Source of the DNA: Lysinibacillus odysseyi 34hs-1 = NBRC 100172
GTDB lineage: Bacteria > Bacillota > Bacilli > Bacillales_A > Planococcaceae
Direction: 5' to 3'
Length of the DNA stretch: 64,000 nt
Assembly: GCF_001591965.1 (NCBI RefSeq)
Contig: NZ_BCVX01000005.1
Span: 234,355 to 298,354 of the forward strand
Positions 63,744 through 64,000 of the stretch are shown here, piece by piece. Under the pieces are notes generated by a model. It saw only the letters and a list, made by a program, of their open reading frames with translations. It was not told the origin of the DNA and made no database searches. Made by a program: the position numbers and the translations under genes. The stretch's first letter is position 1, and the number at the start of each line of letters is the position of its first letter.

Positions 63744-64000
63744 CCGTATAGCCTGCCTTGAGGAGAAAATGTTGAGCAGCATATGCTTTCCCACTGGGAT
63801 AGGATATGAAAGTGTGGAATCTTATATGTAAAAAAACGGTAATTATTAAGTTCCGGTTATTTTGAGGCAAACTATGGCAAAAGGCTTGTATGCGATTCAA
63901 ATTGAACGGTGGAGGAATTTCACGAAGAGGAAGTCTTGCTTATAAATTTCTCCATGCTTTTCGTTCCTCATAAAGAAAAAGCACCTTCACAATAGAAATG

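Noticed and set aside
63769..63831. 20-codon frame with GAGGAG before its ATG
   Set aside because: Too short and without any feature beyond a chance ribosome site; no neighbouring transcript signal.

Overview
This window reads as chromosome of a spore-forming Gram-positive Bacillales bacterium, most likely a Planococcaceae member of the Solibacillus/Lysinibacillus type. That placement is an inference from gene content (cotE, a spoIIM-like gene, lexA-yneAB-ynzC-tkt-yneF, ynbB-glnR-glnA, cotE-mutS-mutL-miaA-hfq, yqkD/E/F-nudF-fur-xerD-deoB-pdp) and from moderate GC with AGGAGG-type ribosome sites; no rRNA was available to check it. I saw no rRNA, tRNA, CRISPR array or transposase.

Layout. 0.2-12.1 kb: a SulP anion transporter, the nucleoside-salvage pair deoB-pdp, xerD, fur, a SpoIIM-like membrane protein, nudF, then an aldo/keto reductase, a VanZ-like protein, yqkE, a thiolase and a YqkD-like hydrolase. 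12.1-15.0 kb: a cystine-type amino acid ABC transporter whose last gene is followed 12 bases later by luxS, which links uptake of sulfur amino acids with the activated methyl cycle. 15.0-20.2 kb: yneF, tkt, ynzC and the SOS locus yneB-yneA/lexA, with three LexA boxes between the divergent genes. 20.4-22.0 kb: an Rrf2 regulator divergent from a hormone-sensitive-lipase-type hydrolase, across a strong inverted repeat.

22.1-46.4 kb is the outstanding part: two complete, intact type IV pilus loci in tandem (copy A 22100-34430, copy B 34556-46373). Each has a leftward operon vanW/G5-pilB-pilT-pilC-pilin-pilM-pilN-pilO-pilD and a divergent rightward set of three minor pilin-like genes. Motors, platform protein and prepilin peptidase are closely similar between copies (about 92% protein identity for PilT and PilD by direct comparison), while the major pilins, PilO linkers and all minor pilins have diverged. 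Both copies carry a conserved hairpin with a non-start Shine-Dalgarno-like sequence upstream of the pilin and a strong hairpin directly after it, which looks like selective stabilisation of the pilin message.

46.5-64 kb returns to conserved Bacillales synteny: glnR-glnA with GlnR boxes, a ResA-like thioredoxin, ynbB, a TRIC-type channel, a rhodanese, hfq, miaA, a lysophospholipase-like hydrolase, mutL, mutS, cotE with an unusual polyserine tail, a PAS-GAF-GGDEF-EAL protein that is probably a c-di-GMP phosphodiesterase, and a membrane-anchored polysaccharide deacetylase. PilB in both copies begins with an MshEN-type domain, a known c-di-GMP receptor fold, so the EAL protein could bear on pilus activity; this is inference.
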